Assembly (NCBI GenBank): GCA_937923345.1
Contig: CAKZVJ010000135.1
Location: forward strand, 1 to 51,689
DNA from: an uncultured Saprospiraceae bacterium
GTDB lineage: Bacteria > Bacteroidota > Bacteroidia > Chitinophagales > Saprospiraceae
Reading direction: 5' to 3'
DNA: 51,689 nt
Below the pieces are notes generated by a model, which was not told the origin of the DNA, made no database searches, and saw only the letters and a list, made by a program, of their open reading frames with translations. Positions 24,930 to 33,984 of the stretch are shown piece after piece. Positions within the stretch are counted from its first letter, which is position 1; every line of letters begins with the position of its first letter. A program made the position numbers and the translations under genes.

Positions 24930-25850
24930 ATGAATGCATTAGTTATATCTGGAGGAGGGAGTAAAGGGGCCTACGCTGGAGGATTAGCAGAATACTTATT
25001 GAATGGATGCGGCAAAGAGTATGAATTGTTTATTGGTACTTCTACAGGAGGTCTTTTAGCACCATTGTTGGCTGCTGGTAAATTAGCAGTAGCCAAAAAG
25101 ATATTCACCTCAGTAAGTCAAAAAAGTATCTATAAGGTAAGCCCATTTAAAATCAAGAAAAATGGCGCGGACGATTTCAATATTTCGATGAATTTTATTG
25201 GCATTGCCAAATTGCTTTTTTCTAATCATAAATCCTTTGGAGATAGTACAAATTTACGAGGGTTGATTAAAAAGTGCTTTCTTAAAGAAGATTTTGATAG
25301 AATCCGTAATGCTGGTAAAAAAGCCATTGTTACCGTGTCTAATTTGACGCATGAGAAAGTAGAGTATAAGAGTACTGATGACTGCGAATACGATGAGTTT
25401 TGTGATTGGATGTGGGCCTCTGCCAATGCTGTTCCTTTTATGAGTCTTATGATTAAAGATGGGATTGAATACGGAGATGGTGGTTTCGGAGCCTCTATCC
25501 CTATACAAAAAGCGATAAATGAATCTGCAAGCATGGTAGATGTTATTGCTTTAAGACCCTTGCAAAAGTCCGTAACTACACCCCAAAGTAAAAATGTATT
25601 TCAATTATTAGTCAAAACATTCAATTTTATATTGAACCAAGGAAGCCTCGATGACATAACCATAGGTCAGTTAGAGGCACTAAATAAAAGCGTTGATATA
25701 CACTTCTATTATACTCCTCGTATTTTATCTGAACAAGTTTTTGTCTTTGACCCTGAACAAATGACCAATTGGTGGTCTGAAGGCTACGAGATTGGTGAAA
25801 ACTCAACTCCCAAAATTCATTGTGTTACATGTATGAAAAGCAATATGTAG
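24930..25850 (+). CDS. Patatin-like phospholipase
   Basis: The 306-aa product has the patatin catalytic layout. The oxyanion-hole motif GGGSKGAY is at residues 8-15, the nucleophile elbow GTSTG at 36-40 (Ser38), and the Asp partner in DGG at about 183-185. These form a Ser-Asp dyad that cleaves acyl esters, usually of phospholipids. There is no signal peptide and no C-terminal barrel, so unlike the larger PlpD-type secreted patatins this one is probably cytosolic or membrane-associated. The region from about 190 on, with ALRPLQ and a late FYYTPR, is family-like but diverged. The start at 24930 places the hydrophobic first strand (MNALVISGGGS) where it belongs. A 9-bp stem-loop lies in its leader. 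Confidence 0.88.
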   Translation: MNALVISGGGSKGAYAGGLAEYLLNGCGKEYELFIGTSTGGLLAPLLAAGKLAVAKKIFTSVSQKSIYKVSPFKIKKNGADDFNISMNFIGIAKLLFSNHKSFGDSTNLRGLIKKCFLKEDFDRIRNAGKKAIVTVSNLTHEKVEYKSTDDCEYDEFCDWMWASANAVPFMSLMIKDGIEYGDGGFGASIPIQKAINESASMVDVIALRPLQKSVTTPQSKNVFQLLVKTFNFILNQGSLDDITIGQLEALNKSVDIHFYYTPRILSEQVFVFDPEQMTNWWSEGYEIGENSTPKIHCVTCMKSNM

Positions 25851-25938
25851 CCAGACAAAAGCTGATGTCTTTTCCCAAATAAAAAGATAGGAATCATACT
25901 GCTTAATCTTAACTTTATGAAATAAGCGATAAGCCTGA

Positions 25939-26883
25939 ATGAACTACTCATTTTTACTTTTTAGATGCAAACAGTTGGCTAGGTATGTGAGGCAGACTGG
26001 GGCATTATATATATTGCTTCCATTTCTTTTGTTAAGTGGTATGATCCTACAAGGATTAGAAAATCTAATAACGCTTTCCGATTTTTATATTGCATGTTTT
26101 TATTGCATATTAACTATGGTAGTACTCTCTCAGCGTACTGATTATAATTTTCTGATTCATTCTGAACAATCTGTGTCTTATATCTACCTTGTAGATATTG
26201 GCTTGTATACAATCCCACTGACCATACTTCTATTTGGTTTAGGAAAATGGAAAGCAGCATTATGGATACTTGGGGTGGGCATTTTATTGGCTTTCCTTTG
26301 GCCCGCTATTGCTAAATACTTAGATAATAATAAAAGAGGAAGCACAGCCTTGAGGATAGATATTCCTTTACCTGATCTTGAATTTAAATATATAATTCGT
26401 AGGTATGGAATATTTTTAGGGCTGTTTTATATTTTATGTTTGCTATTTTCAGCGAATGTGATAAGCATATTTATTTTCACCTTTATTTTTATCGCCATAT
26501 TTCAATCTTCCTTAGAATATTTTGAGCCTAAAGAAATGATATTCTACCATGCTTCAGTAAGGCAATTTTTATGGTCAAAAATATTTAGAATATGGATGTG
26601 TGTTCAGTTGTTGATTGCCCCATTTTATGCTATTGGACTTATCAGCTCATTCGAGTATTGGTATCTATTTCTACTTATTTTCGCTGCAAATACGACAATG
26701 ATAGTATTTTCTATATGCAATAAATATGTTTTCTATAGACCTGCTACTCTGAAATACAATTCCAATATACTTGCAGGCATTATGCTCATTTTTATGTTAG
26801 TGCCAGGATTTCAATTGGTAGTTTTGGTAATGAGTATAATCCAGTACTACAAGGCGAAAAGAAATTTAAATTATTATTGGTAA
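25939..26883 (+). CDS. Multi-pass membrane protein, probable ABC-transporter permease partner
   Basis: The 314-aa product is strongly hydrophobic with roughly eight to ten membrane segments, interrupted by short charged loops (for example NNKRGS and the EPKEMIFYH stretch). I recognise no substrate-specific family. Its stop codon is 3 nt before the ATG of the ATPase gene, so the two are almost certainly one operon and this is likely the membrane half of an ABC exporter. The same pair type in Bacteroidota is often annotated only as hypothetical plus ATPase. What it moves cannot be told. Confidence 0.65.
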   Translation: MNYSFLLFRCKQLARYVRQTGALYILLPFLLLSGMILQGLENLITLSDFYIACFYCILTMVVLSQRTDYNFLIHSEQSVSYIYLVDIGLYTIPLTILLFGLGKWKAALWILGVGILLAFLWPAIAKYLDNNKRGSTALRIDIPLPDLEFKYIIRRYGIFLGLFYILCLLFSANVISIFIFTFIFIAIFQSSLEYFEPKEMIFYHASVRQFLWSKIFRIWMCVQLLIAPFYAIGLISSFEYWYLFLLIFAANTTMIVFSICNKYVFYRPATLKYNSNILAGIMLIFMLVPGFQLVVLVMSIIQYYKAKRNLNYYW

Positions 26884-26886
26884 GCT

Positions 26887-27567
26887 ATGATAGAGGTAGG
26901 TAAGTTAACTGTTTCGTATGGGAAAAATGTAGTGCTAGATAAGCTCAACGTTAGATTTTCACCTGGAACAATACATGGGATTTTAGGAACAAATGGGGCA
27001 GGGAAGTCTACGTTTTTCAATACTTTGTATGGACTAAAGAAATCGGAAGAAGGTAGTGTAATATTAAACAATGTACCTATTCAGAAAAGAGATGTGGCTT
27101 TTCTCCAAACGGATAATTTCTTTTATCCACTCATGAAAGGAAAAGAGTACTTACAGCTGGTAGCTCCAACAAAAAATTATCAACAATGGAATGATATATT
27201 CCAATTGCCTCTTGATGAGTTTGTAGAGGATTATTCTACAGGAATGAAAAAGAAAATTGCATTTATGGGTTTGATTCTTCTAGATCGAGAAGTATATATA
27301 CTAGATGAACCCTTCAATGGAGTAGATCTACAAAGCAACGAAATACTCATTCGCATCATACAGTCCTTAAAAGAGAAAGGAAAATATATTCTCATTTCTT
27401 CTCATATTTTATCTAGCCTGTTAGTAGTGAGTGATGCTATCCATCGATTACAAAATGGACAATTTGATGAGCCCATTCTACGAGCGGATTTTGCTCAGTT
27501 TGAAACTGATTTTAGAAATGAAATTTCAGGAGAAATATCAGATAAGCTCAAAAACCTAGATTTTTAG
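26887..27567 (+). CDS. ABC transporter ATP-binding protein
   Basis: The 226-aa product is a single nucleotide-binding domain. Walker A is GTNGAGKST (34-42) and the Q-loop is Gln74 (FLQTD). The signature is YSTGMKKK (116-123), a form seen in exporter-type ATPases in place of LSGGQ. Walker B is VYILDEP (catalytic Glu141), the D-loop is NGVD and the H-loop is ISSH (His173). All catalytic positions are present. It follows the membrane protein gene by 3 nt and should energise it. No substrate-binding protein gene is nearby, which favours export over uptake. Transcription of this pair ends before the TPP riboswitch, but no clear terminator is visible in the 30 nt after its stop. Confidence 0.88.
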   Translation: MIEVGKLTVSYGKNVVLDKLNVRFSPGTIHGILGTNGAGKSTFFNTLYGLKKSEEGSVILNNVPIQKRDVAFLQTDNFFYPLMKGKEYLQLVAPTKNYQQWNDIFQLPLDEFVEDYSTGMKKKIAFMGLILLDREVYILDEPFNGVDLQSNEILIRIIQSLKEKGKYILISSHILSSLLVVSDAIHRLQNGQFDEPILRADFAQFETDFRNEISGEISDKLKNLDF

Positions 27568-27598
27568 ATAATTCTATCACTAAATTGATTTTTTGATG

Positions 27599-27606
27599 TA
27601 GTTTTG
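27599..27606 (+). promoter_or_regulatory. Candidate -7 box for the riboswitch transcript
   Basis: TAGTTTTG matches TAnnTTTG. It would start transcription about 7 nt downstream, at the first bases of the TPP aptamer, which is where a riboswitch leader should begin. No TTTG is seen 19 nt upstream. Confidence 0.5.
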
Positions 27607-27611
27607 CACCA

Positions 27612-27704
27612 ATTCTCATGGGGTGCCAACTTGACTTAGTTCAAAGGCTGAGATTATACCCACAGAACCTGACACGGGTAATTCCGACGAAGGGATGTGT
27701 ACTC
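27612..27704 (+). promoter_or_regulatory. TPP riboswitch (THI element)
   Basis: The conserved THI-box blocks occur in order: GGGGTGCC (27620-27627), GGCTGAGAT (27647-27655), ACCCACAGAACCTGACACGGGT (in two blocks, 27658-27679) and AATTCCGACGAAGGGAT (27680-27696). They correspond to the pyrimidine- and pyrophosphate-sensing arms of the aptamer that binds thiamine pyrophosphate. Flanks can form P1 weakly. It lies directly upstream of the TonB-dependent receptor and should turn that gene down when TPP is plentiful. After the aptamer, GTACTCA (27699-27705) is an exact complement of TGAGTAC (27760-27766), a possible part of the expression platform. Confidence 0.95.
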
Positions 27705-27847
27705 ACTGACAACTGATTGTGGTAAATAAATAACAGAAATGCTGCAAATCACTTTCTTTTGAGTACTTGGTACAGGGCGAATTCTTTGCTCCTTATTTTT
27801 TTATTAACCACTGTTTATACTACCTCAGTATTAACGCTAAACGATTT

Positions 27848-30304
27848 ATGATGAAAGAGTTATTCTTTATCTGTATCTCTATGTTAGGTACGCTGTTGGC
27901 TGTTGATGCACAGACTACTTTTACAGGCAAAATTTATGAGGCTTCTGGTGAGCCCATGATTGGTGCCTTAATTGAAATTTTAGAAACCGATCAAAAAGCC
28001 ATCACTGATCTGAATGGAAGCTTCGCTATTGAGGGACTTGAGGATGGAGACTATGTCATCAATGTATCTTACGTTGGATATGAAGATTACATAAAGCCCA
28101 TTAGCCTTCCTAAAGATGCTAATCTTGAAATCACAGTGACTGCAAGTTCAAATTTCTTAAAGACTGTCGAAGTCAATTCTCTTCGAGTTGAACAAGAAGC
28201 ACCCTTCTCTTTTGAAAACATTGATGAAGAGGAAATTAGAAAAGCAAACCTAGGTCAAGATATTCCTTATTTGTTGCGGAATACACCTTCAGTAGTAGTG
28301 ACCTCAGATGCAGGTGCTGGGATAGGATATACGGGTATCCGTGTGAGAGGAAGTGACGCCACACGTACCAACGTTGTTATCAATGACATTCCTTTAAATG
28401 ACTCAGAATCGCAAGGAACGTTTTGGGTCAATTTGCCTGATTTGGCGAGTTCTACCAATAGTATTCAGATACAAAGAGGGGTAGGGGCATCTACAAATGG
28501 AGCTGGCGCCTTTGGTGCCAGTGTACACATCGATACCAAAGGCTATGAAAAAGACGCCTTTGTAGAGTTGAGTAATACTTTAGGTTCGTTCAATACACGT
28601 AAGCACACCCTAAATTTAAATTCTGGATTATTGAAGAACAATTTAGTTTTTTCTGGCAGACTGTCTTTGATAAATTCTGATGGTTATGTAGATAGGGCTA
28701 CCTCAGATTTACGGTCGGCATTTTTATCTGCAGGTTATTTTGTAGATGACTTTAGTGTACAAGCGATTGCCATGTTGGGTAAGGAGCGTACTTTCCAATC
28801 ATGGTTTGGTACACCTGAGGCCCTAGTAGAAGGAGATAGAGATGCATTGACCACGCATTACTTCAATAATGTTGGTGTATTGTACAATACGGTAGAAGAT
28901 TCTATCAACTTGTTTACTTCAGATAGAAGGTATAATTACTACCTCTACGAAGACGAAGTAGATGATTATAGACAAGATCATTATCAAGTACATATCAATA
29001 AGCAGTTCCTCAAAGGAGTAAGTGGAAAACTAGCTTTTCATTATACCAGAGGCAGGGGATTTTTTGAGCAGTTTAGATTTAATGATGATTTAGCGGATTA
29101 TGGTCTGCCTAATGTAGTAATTGGTGGTGAGGAATTCTTTTCTACCAACTTGGTAAGGAGGAGATGGCTTGACAATGATTTTTATGGAGCAGTAGCCAGT
29201 GTGAATTTTGGAAACGAAAAGACAGATGTCACTATTGGAGGCGCAGTGCATAGATATGATGGAGATCACTTTGGTGAGATTATACAAGCAGACCTTGAGA
29301 CCATCGTTAATGAGGGAGCTAATTACTATGATGGGGTGGCGCGAAAGGATGATGCAAATATATATGCTCAGCTCGATCATAGCCTCTCTGATAAGTTAAG
29401 CGCTTATGTGGATTTGCAATTTCGAGCTATTGACTACACCACTACTGGAGTAGATAATGATCTAGTGAGTTACGATGTTGATGAGACTTTTGGTTTCTTC
29501 AATCCTAAGGTAGGACTAACTTATAGAGTTGCTAAGAACCAATTACTTTACTCCTCTTTAGGAGTGGCGAATAAGGAGCCTTCAAGATCTGATTTTATTG
29601 ATGCCTTTGAGAATGAACAACCTACACATGAAACACTATATGACCTAGAGCTGGGGTATAAGAAACTGGCGGGAGACTTTCTTCTAAACGCTAATTTATA
29701 CTACATGAGCTATGATAATCAATTGGTGCCTACTGGAGAATTAAATGACGTAGGAGCGACTATCAGAAGAAACGTAGATGACAGTTTTAGAGCTGGTATT
29801 GAGATTAACGGTTCGTATCAGATCAATGACATGTTTATTTTTGGAGCAAATGCCACTCTAAGTCAGAATAAAATTAACTTCTTTAATGAGGTAATTTATG
29901 ATTATACCAATGGATTTGAGGTGATTACCAATGGATTTGAAAATACAGATATTGCTTTTTCTCCAAACGTCATAGCTGGCGCACAACTTATAGCGAGACC
30001 TATTGAAAACTTTGAGATTGGATTGTATCCAAAATATGTAGGCAGGCAATTTTTAGACAATACCTCTAATGAGGATAGGGCCTTAGATAGCTACTTGGTG
30101 ACAGATTTATTGGGGCAGTACATTATACCTTCAAAGAGATTTAAAGAGATATCAGTAAACTTGAAAGTGAATAACTTATTCAATACATTATATAGTGCTA
30201 ATGGATATACCTACAGTTTTGTGTTTGGAGATTTGATCACGGAAAACTTTCTATACCCGCAGGCAGGAACTAATTTTTTGGCTGGATTGACCATTCGATT
30301 TTAG
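27848..30304 (+). CDS. TonB-dependent outer-membrane receptor under TPP riboswitch control (probable thiamine/precursor uptake)
   Basis: The start is ATG 27848 (or the adjacent ATG 27851), opening the signal peptide (M)MKELFFICISMLGTLLAVDAQ; the frame continues upstream to a TTG at 27767, but that would place codons inside the riboswitch expression region. The product is about 818 aa. A carboxypeptidase-regulatory-like domain (residues about 22-105; GKIYEASGEPMIGALIEI, VSYVGYEDY) comes first. A plug domain follows (IPYLLRNTPSVVVTSD, GIGYTGIRVRGSDATRTNV, WVNLPDLASSTNSIQIQRGVGAS), then a long beta-barrel ending with aromatic strands (NLFNTLYSANGYTYSF). TPP-controlled receptors of this kind in Bacteroidota are thought to import thiamine or its precursors; that substrate is inferred from the riboswitch alone. 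No thiamine biosynthesis gene adjoins it. Confidence 0.9.
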   Translation: MMKELFFICISMLGTLLAVDAQTTFTGKIYEASGEPMIGALIEILETDQKAITDLNGSFAIEGLEDGDYVINVSYVGYEDYIKPISLPKDANLEITVTASSNFLKTVEVNSLRVEQEAPFSFENIDEEEIRKANLGQDIPYLLRNTPSVVVTSDAGAGIGYTGIRVRGSDATRTNVVINDIPLNDSESQGTFWVNLPDLASSTNSIQIQRGVGASTNGAGAFGASVHIDTKGYEKDAFVELSNTLGSFNTRKHTLNLNSGLLKNNLVFSGRLSLINSDGYVDRATSDLRSAFLSAGYFVDDFSVQAIAMLGKERTFQSWFGTPEALVEGDRDALTTHYFNNVGVLYNTVEDSINLFTSDRRYNYYLYEDEVDDYRQDHYQVHINKQFLKGVSGKLAFHYTRGRGFFEQFRFNDDLADYGLPNVVIGGEEFFSTNLVRRRWLDNDFYGAVASVNFGNEKTDVTIGGAVHRYDGDHFGEIIQADLETIVNEGANYYDGVARKDDANIYAQLDHSLSDKLSAYVDLQFRAIDYTTTGVDNDLVSYDVDETFGFFNPKVGLTYRVAKNQLLYSSLGVANKEPSRSDFIDAFENEQPTHETLYDLELGYKKLAGDFLLNANLYYMSYDNQLVPTGELNDVGATIRRNVDDSFRAGIEINGSYQINDMFIFGANATLSQNKINFFNEVIYDYTNGFEVITNGFENTDIAFSPNVIAGAQLIARPIENFEIGLYPKYVGRQFLDNTSNEDRALDSYLVTDLLGQYIIPSKRFKEISVNLKVNNLFNTLYSANGYTYSFVFGDLITENFLYPQAGTNFLAGLTIRF

Positions 30305-30353
30305 AGACTATATTAATTTAAGTAAATTAGGCTTTTATAATAAATAAAACGCT

Positions 30354-30650
30354 ATGTCAGATTTAAGAGATGGGTCTTTCTGGATGAAGCTGCTCGGAAA
30401 GATAATCAAGGATGTTCTGAAAAGTTTTGGTCTAAAGACGAGTCCTCCCACCTACAATCAGCATGTAGTACCACATGAAGATGGCTGGGCGGTAAAGGGG
30501 GCAGGGAATGAAAAGTATACAGCAGTCTTTGGGAACCAGCAGGAGGCCATAGATAGGGCAAGGGATATAGCAATCAATTATGGTTCATCTGTGGTAATAC
30601 ATCGAAAAGACGGATCTATCAGAGATAGGATGAACTACAAAAGGAAATAG
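30354..30650 (+). CDS. DUF2188-like small protein
   Basis: The 98-aa product has a C-terminal half that matches the DUF2188 pattern: HVVPHEDGWAVKG, a strand-helix section (EAIDRARDIA), SSVVIHRKDG and a final RDRMNY. Members are small, widespread proteins of unknown role. The N-terminal 30 residues are an extra helical segment not needed by the domain. It begins 49 nt after the receptor stop and may share its transcript, though the upstream gap is AT-rich and could hold its own promoter. A bidirectional terminator follows. Confidence 0.8.
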   Translation: MSDLRDGSFWMKLLGKIIKDVLKSFGLKTSPPTYNQHVVPHEDGWAVKGAGNEKYTAVFGNQQEAIDRARDIAINYGSSVVIHRKDGSIRDRMNYKRK

Positions 30651-30672
30651 ATAGTTTACAATAGTCTAGGAC

Positions 30673-30707
30673 AAAAAAGGGCAGCCCGAACTGGGGTTGC
30701 CCTTTTT
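30673..30707. terminator. Bidirectional intrinsic terminator
   Basis: AAAAAGGGCAGCCC pairs with GGGTTGCCCTTTTT around a 6-nt loop, with A and T runs on both sides. It sits between the DUF2188 gene and the convergent thiolase gene and can serve both. Confidence 0.85.
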
Positions 30708-30727
30708 GATGTAAGAATAGTAATTTA

Positions 30728-31915
30728 TTATACCCTCTCAATAATCATGGCGGAAGCTCCACCGCCTCCATTACAAATAGCAGCACATCCAATTTTGCCT
30801 TCTTTTTCATTTAAGACATTAGTCAGGGTAGTGAGTATTCGAGCTCCTGAAGCGCCTAACGGGTGTCCTAAGGATACAGAACCACCATGTACATTCACCT
30901 TGCTGGCTTTCACTTTCATGTCTTGCATAAAAGCCATGGTCACTACAGAAAATGCCTCGTTTACTTCGAAATAGTCAATCTGAGTCTTTCGGATGCCCGC
31001 TTTTTTAATGGCTAATTTTGTAGCCTTTGGTGGGGCGGTTGTGAACCATTCTGGTTCATGTGCTGCATCCGCAAAAGATAATATTTTAGCGATTGGTTTC
31101 AACTTGTATTTTTTGACTGCCTTAGCGGAGGCTAAAATTATTGCAGAGGCACCATCATTAATGGTAGATGCATTAGCGGCAGTTACTGTTCCATTTTTAG
31201 AGAAAGCTGCTCTGAGGTTTGGAATTTTTTCAAAGCGTACATTCTTATATTCTTCGTCTTCAGTCACTTTTATAGGATCGCCTTTTCTTTGAGGTACCAA
31301 TACTGGAACAATCTCATTTTTAAAGATGCCAGCTTCTGTAGAGGCAGCTGACTTTTTATAGGAATTAATAGCAAATGTATCCTGCTCTTCTCTAGAGATC
31401 TTGTATTTTTTGGCAGTAGCATCTGCACAAACACCCATCGCTTGCTGATTATAAACATCCGTTAGCCCATCTTTTTGAAGCCCATCGACAACTGCGCCTT
31501 GGCCATATTTTGCTCCCCATCTTGTAGAAGGTAAATAATATGGGATGTTGGACATACTTTCCATCCCTCCACTAACGACTATGTCATTGTCGCCAAGCAT
31601 GATACTTTGAGCACCTAGCATTACTGATTTTAGTCCAGATGAACACACCTTGTTTACGGTAGTGCATGGTACACTATTGGGGATACCTGCTTTGAGAGCT
31701 GATTGTCTAGCTGGTGCTTGTCCTAGATTGGCGCTCACCACATTACCCATAAATACTTCATCTACGTTGGCTACTTTTACCTTCGCTTTTATAAGGGCTC
31801 CTTTGATAGCTGTTGTTCCTAATTCTGTGGCGCTAATCCCTTTAAACATTCCGCCAAAACTACCAATGGGTGTTCTCACTGCGGAAACAATATATACGTC
31901 ATTTACTTTGCTCAT
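30728..31915 (-). CDS. Acetyl-CoA C-acetyltransferase (thiolase)
   Basis: The 395-aa product is a complete thiolase. The nucleophilic Cys91 is in NKVCSSGLK, His351 in GHPLGASG and the second acid/base Cys381 in CNGGGGASA, all at the standard spacing. It condenses two acetyl-CoA or cleaves acetoacetyl-CoA, in the cytosol. The lysine-rich helices (IKAKVKVANVD, AVKKYKLKP) are ordinary. The start is the ATG at 31915, giving the typical SKVNDVYIVSAVRTPIGSFGG N-terminus. It stands alone with a candidate -7 box about 20 nt upstream. Whether it works in biosynthesis (phaA-like) or degradation (atoB-like) cannot be decided here. Confidence 0.92.
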   Translation of the reverse strand: MSKVNDVYIVSAVRTPIGSFGGMFKGISATELGTTAIKGALIKAKVKVANVDEVFMGNVVSANLGQAPARQSALKAGIPNSVPCTTVNKVCSSGLKSVMLGAQSIMLGDNDIVVSGGMESMSNIPYYLPSTRWGAKYGQGAVVDGLQKDGLTDVYNQQAMGVCADATAKKYKISREEQDTFAINSYKKSAASTEAGIFKNEIVPVLVPQRKGDPIKVTEDEEYKNVRFEKIPNLRAAFSKNGTVTAANASTINDGASAIILASAKAVKKYKLKPIAKILSFADAAHEPEWFTTAPPKATKLAIKKAGIRKTQIDYFEVNEAFSVVTMAFMQDMKVKASKVNVHGGSVSLGHPLGASGARILTTLTNVLNEKEGKIGCAAICNGGGGASAMIIERV

Positions 31916-31935
31916 ATGTATTTCTTTTTTGAATA

Positions 31936-31943
31936 CAAAAATA
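31936..31943 (-). promoter_or_regulatory. Candidate -7 box for the thiolase gene
   Basis: Reads TATTTTTG on the minus strand, matching TAnnTTTG, 21 nt before the ATG. No matching -33 element was found at 19-nt spacing. Confidence 0.35.
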
Positions 31944-32114
31944 GCAAATGAAAAGGATTAAAAGATATCTTAGAGGTGATGATAAAATGAAAAGACTATG
32001 CTTTTATTGCTTGAGTTCCCTTCTTGTTGAAAGACTAGCATAAAATTGTTTTTTCAATTGCCAAATTAGATAATCATTACCATGCTTTCCTCAAAGGAAC
32101 CAGTCTAAATACAT

Positions 32115-33350
32115 CTAATTGCTTAGAAAATAGGGTTTTACTTCTATAGCCTTTTCATAACCTAATGATGCACTTTTCGCTATGTCAGCACTTCCAGATA
32201 CTTTATCAAACATGAGTATAAAAGTTAATCCCCTGTTGTAATATGCTTCTGCATAATCTTGATCCAATTCAATGGCTTTGGTGAAATCTTCTACTGCTAG
32301 TTTATGCAGACCATAAAGTAAATAGAGGTTACCTCTGTTTTTTCTCAATTCTGGATTCCTTGGATAATCTTCTATAGCTTTATTTAAATCTGCTAAGGCT
32401 CCAGCAAAATCTCCAAGCATTATTTTAGTAAGTCCTCTATTTAAAAATGCTTCTCTATAATTGCTTCCTGTCATCTCTACGATAGAGTTATAATCTAGCA
32501 ACGCACTTTTTTTATGTCCCATTTCTTTTAAAAGCAGTGCTCTTTCAAAATATGCTTTTGTAAGGTCGGATTGTAAATTAATTGCTTTATCTAAATACTC
32601 TTTTGATTCGTTATAATTTTTAAGTTCACGTTCTATCTGGCCCAGATTATACCAACCTATTGCAAATTGAGGTTCTATACTAACGGCTTTTTTAAATGCA
32701 GCTTCTGCTTTTTTGGGTTTGCCTTGTTTCTTATATATAAGTCCTTTGAGGTCATAAGAAATAGCTGACTGAGGATAAATTGTAAGTATACCTTCAATCT
32801 CACTCATTGCTTGTAAAAGTTTTTCCTGTTCTAATGCTTCAAGAGCACTTTCCAATTTCTTAAATTTCTCAATTTCATAGTTTCCAGAACTAAACTGTCG
32901 GTCAATTTCTTGATAGTAATAGTTGAACTTTCCATTAGCGCTGAATCTCTGTACAGCTAACTCAGGCTCGTATGCTATGAGCTTCATAAGTCCTTTGCTA
33001 CCGTTGTAACCATAAAGATTAGCGATATATGGATTTATTTGGTTTGCAATATTTAAGTCTTCAATGGCCTCGCTCTCCATTCCAACAGATTTCTTGAAGC
33101 GAGCTCGTGCTAAAAGCGCTTCGGGAGAATTTGGATTTTGAGCTACAGCATTATCCAAGATTTCAATTGTCTGCTCAAAATCAAATAATTTCATCTGTTC
33201 GTTAGCCATCTGTAGCAAAGGGAGTACTGTGCGTATTTCAGATTCAAAAGTATGAGTTTGAGCGGAGTGTATATTATTTGATCTTCCAAATTGTGAAAAG
33301 CCAATTTGATTTGTAAATAAAACTACGATTACTGTTAACAAGGTCTTCAT
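32115..33350 (-). CDS. Exported tetratricopeptide-repeat protein
   Basis: The 411-aa product has a signal peptide (MKTLLTVIVVLFTNQIGFSQ). An N-terminal helical region with one TPR-like pair (QTIEILDNAVAQNPNSPEALLARARF) is followed, from about residue 180 to 395, by six or so tandem TPRs with the usual W/Y...G.....A...A......P pattern (for example AIGWYNLGQIERELKNYNES and AEAYYNRGLTFI). Such proteins are protein-binding scaffolds in the periplasm. No enzyme domain or C-terminal sorting signal is present. It is transcribed alone, with nearly 480 bp of non-coding sequence upstream. The partner is unknown. Confidence 0.8.
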   Translation of the reverse strand: MKTLLTVIVVLFTNQIGFSQFGRSNNIHSAQTHTFESEIRTVLPLLQMANEQMKLFDFEQTIEILDNAVAQNPNSPEALLARARFKKSVGMESEAIEDLNIANQINPYIANLYGYNGSKGLMKLIAYEPELAVQRFSANGKFNYYYQEIDRQFSSGNYEIEKFKKLESALEALEQEKLLQAMSEIEGILTIYPQSAISYDLKGLIYKKQGKPKKAEAAFKKAVSIEPQFAIGWYNLGQIERELKNYNESKEYLDKAINLQSDLTKAYFERALLLKEMGHKKSALLDYNSIVEMTGSNYREAFLNRGLTKIMLGDFAGALADLNKAIEDYPRNPELRKNRGNLYLLYGLHKLAVEDFTKAIELDQDYAEAYYNRGLTFILMFDKVSGSADIAKSASLGYEKAIEVKPYFLSN

Positions 33351-33828
33351 ATCTATTTTATTTGTATAATTCTTATGGCTCCAATTGTTTCAAGGCTAGA
33401 ACAGCTTCGCTTTAAGTTTGTTTTATTGCTATCAAAAATAACAGTATTACTATCTTTTCATTTTGATTATAATGCGTTGATTATCAAATGTTAATAAGAG
33501 TTTCCTCCGAAGATATACGAGTTTTAAAAAGAAGTTATGCTGCAGTACAACTGTGTATAAGGTGGATCCAATGATAATGTATGAATCCACTCTGAAAACT
33601 AGCGGATTTAAAAAAAAATGGGAGATTTAGTAGGAGATTTTTTATTCTTGAAATTCTGTGATACCTGAGCACGCCAACTAGTTGTCGCACAGGTATCAGT
33701 GGATTGAGAAAATGAAAAATATCGCCAAAAGAATCATATTGTGGTCATGTGAGTTTACGGAGCGGACTCAGGTATGAATAGCATACAAAAAAAAGGCTGT
33801 CTCAATTATGAAACAGCCTTTTACTTAG
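33351..33828. other. Intergenic region with a 9-bp inverted repeat
   Basis: There is no gene in these 478 bp. TGATACCTG and CAGGTATCA (33659-33667, 33690-33698) form a perfect 9-bp stem around 22 nt. A weaker GTGGAT/ATCCAC pair lies at 33562-33590. Neither is followed by a T-run on the strand that would matter. The terminator of the tRNA gene occupies the right end. Confidence 0.45.
33787..33822 (-). terminator. Intrinsic terminator of the tRNA-fMet gene
   Basis: AAAAGGCTGT pairs with ACAGCCTTTT (10 bp, 12-nt loop). On the minus strand it is followed by a T-run, directly after the tRNA 3' end. Confidence 0.8.
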
Positions 33829-33901
<73 letters not shown>

Positions 33902-33984
33902 ATATTGGATGGCAAAGATACTACAATATTATATTAATGCAAGGAATATGTGATATAGAATTAATAAATTAGGAGTCTCTATTT

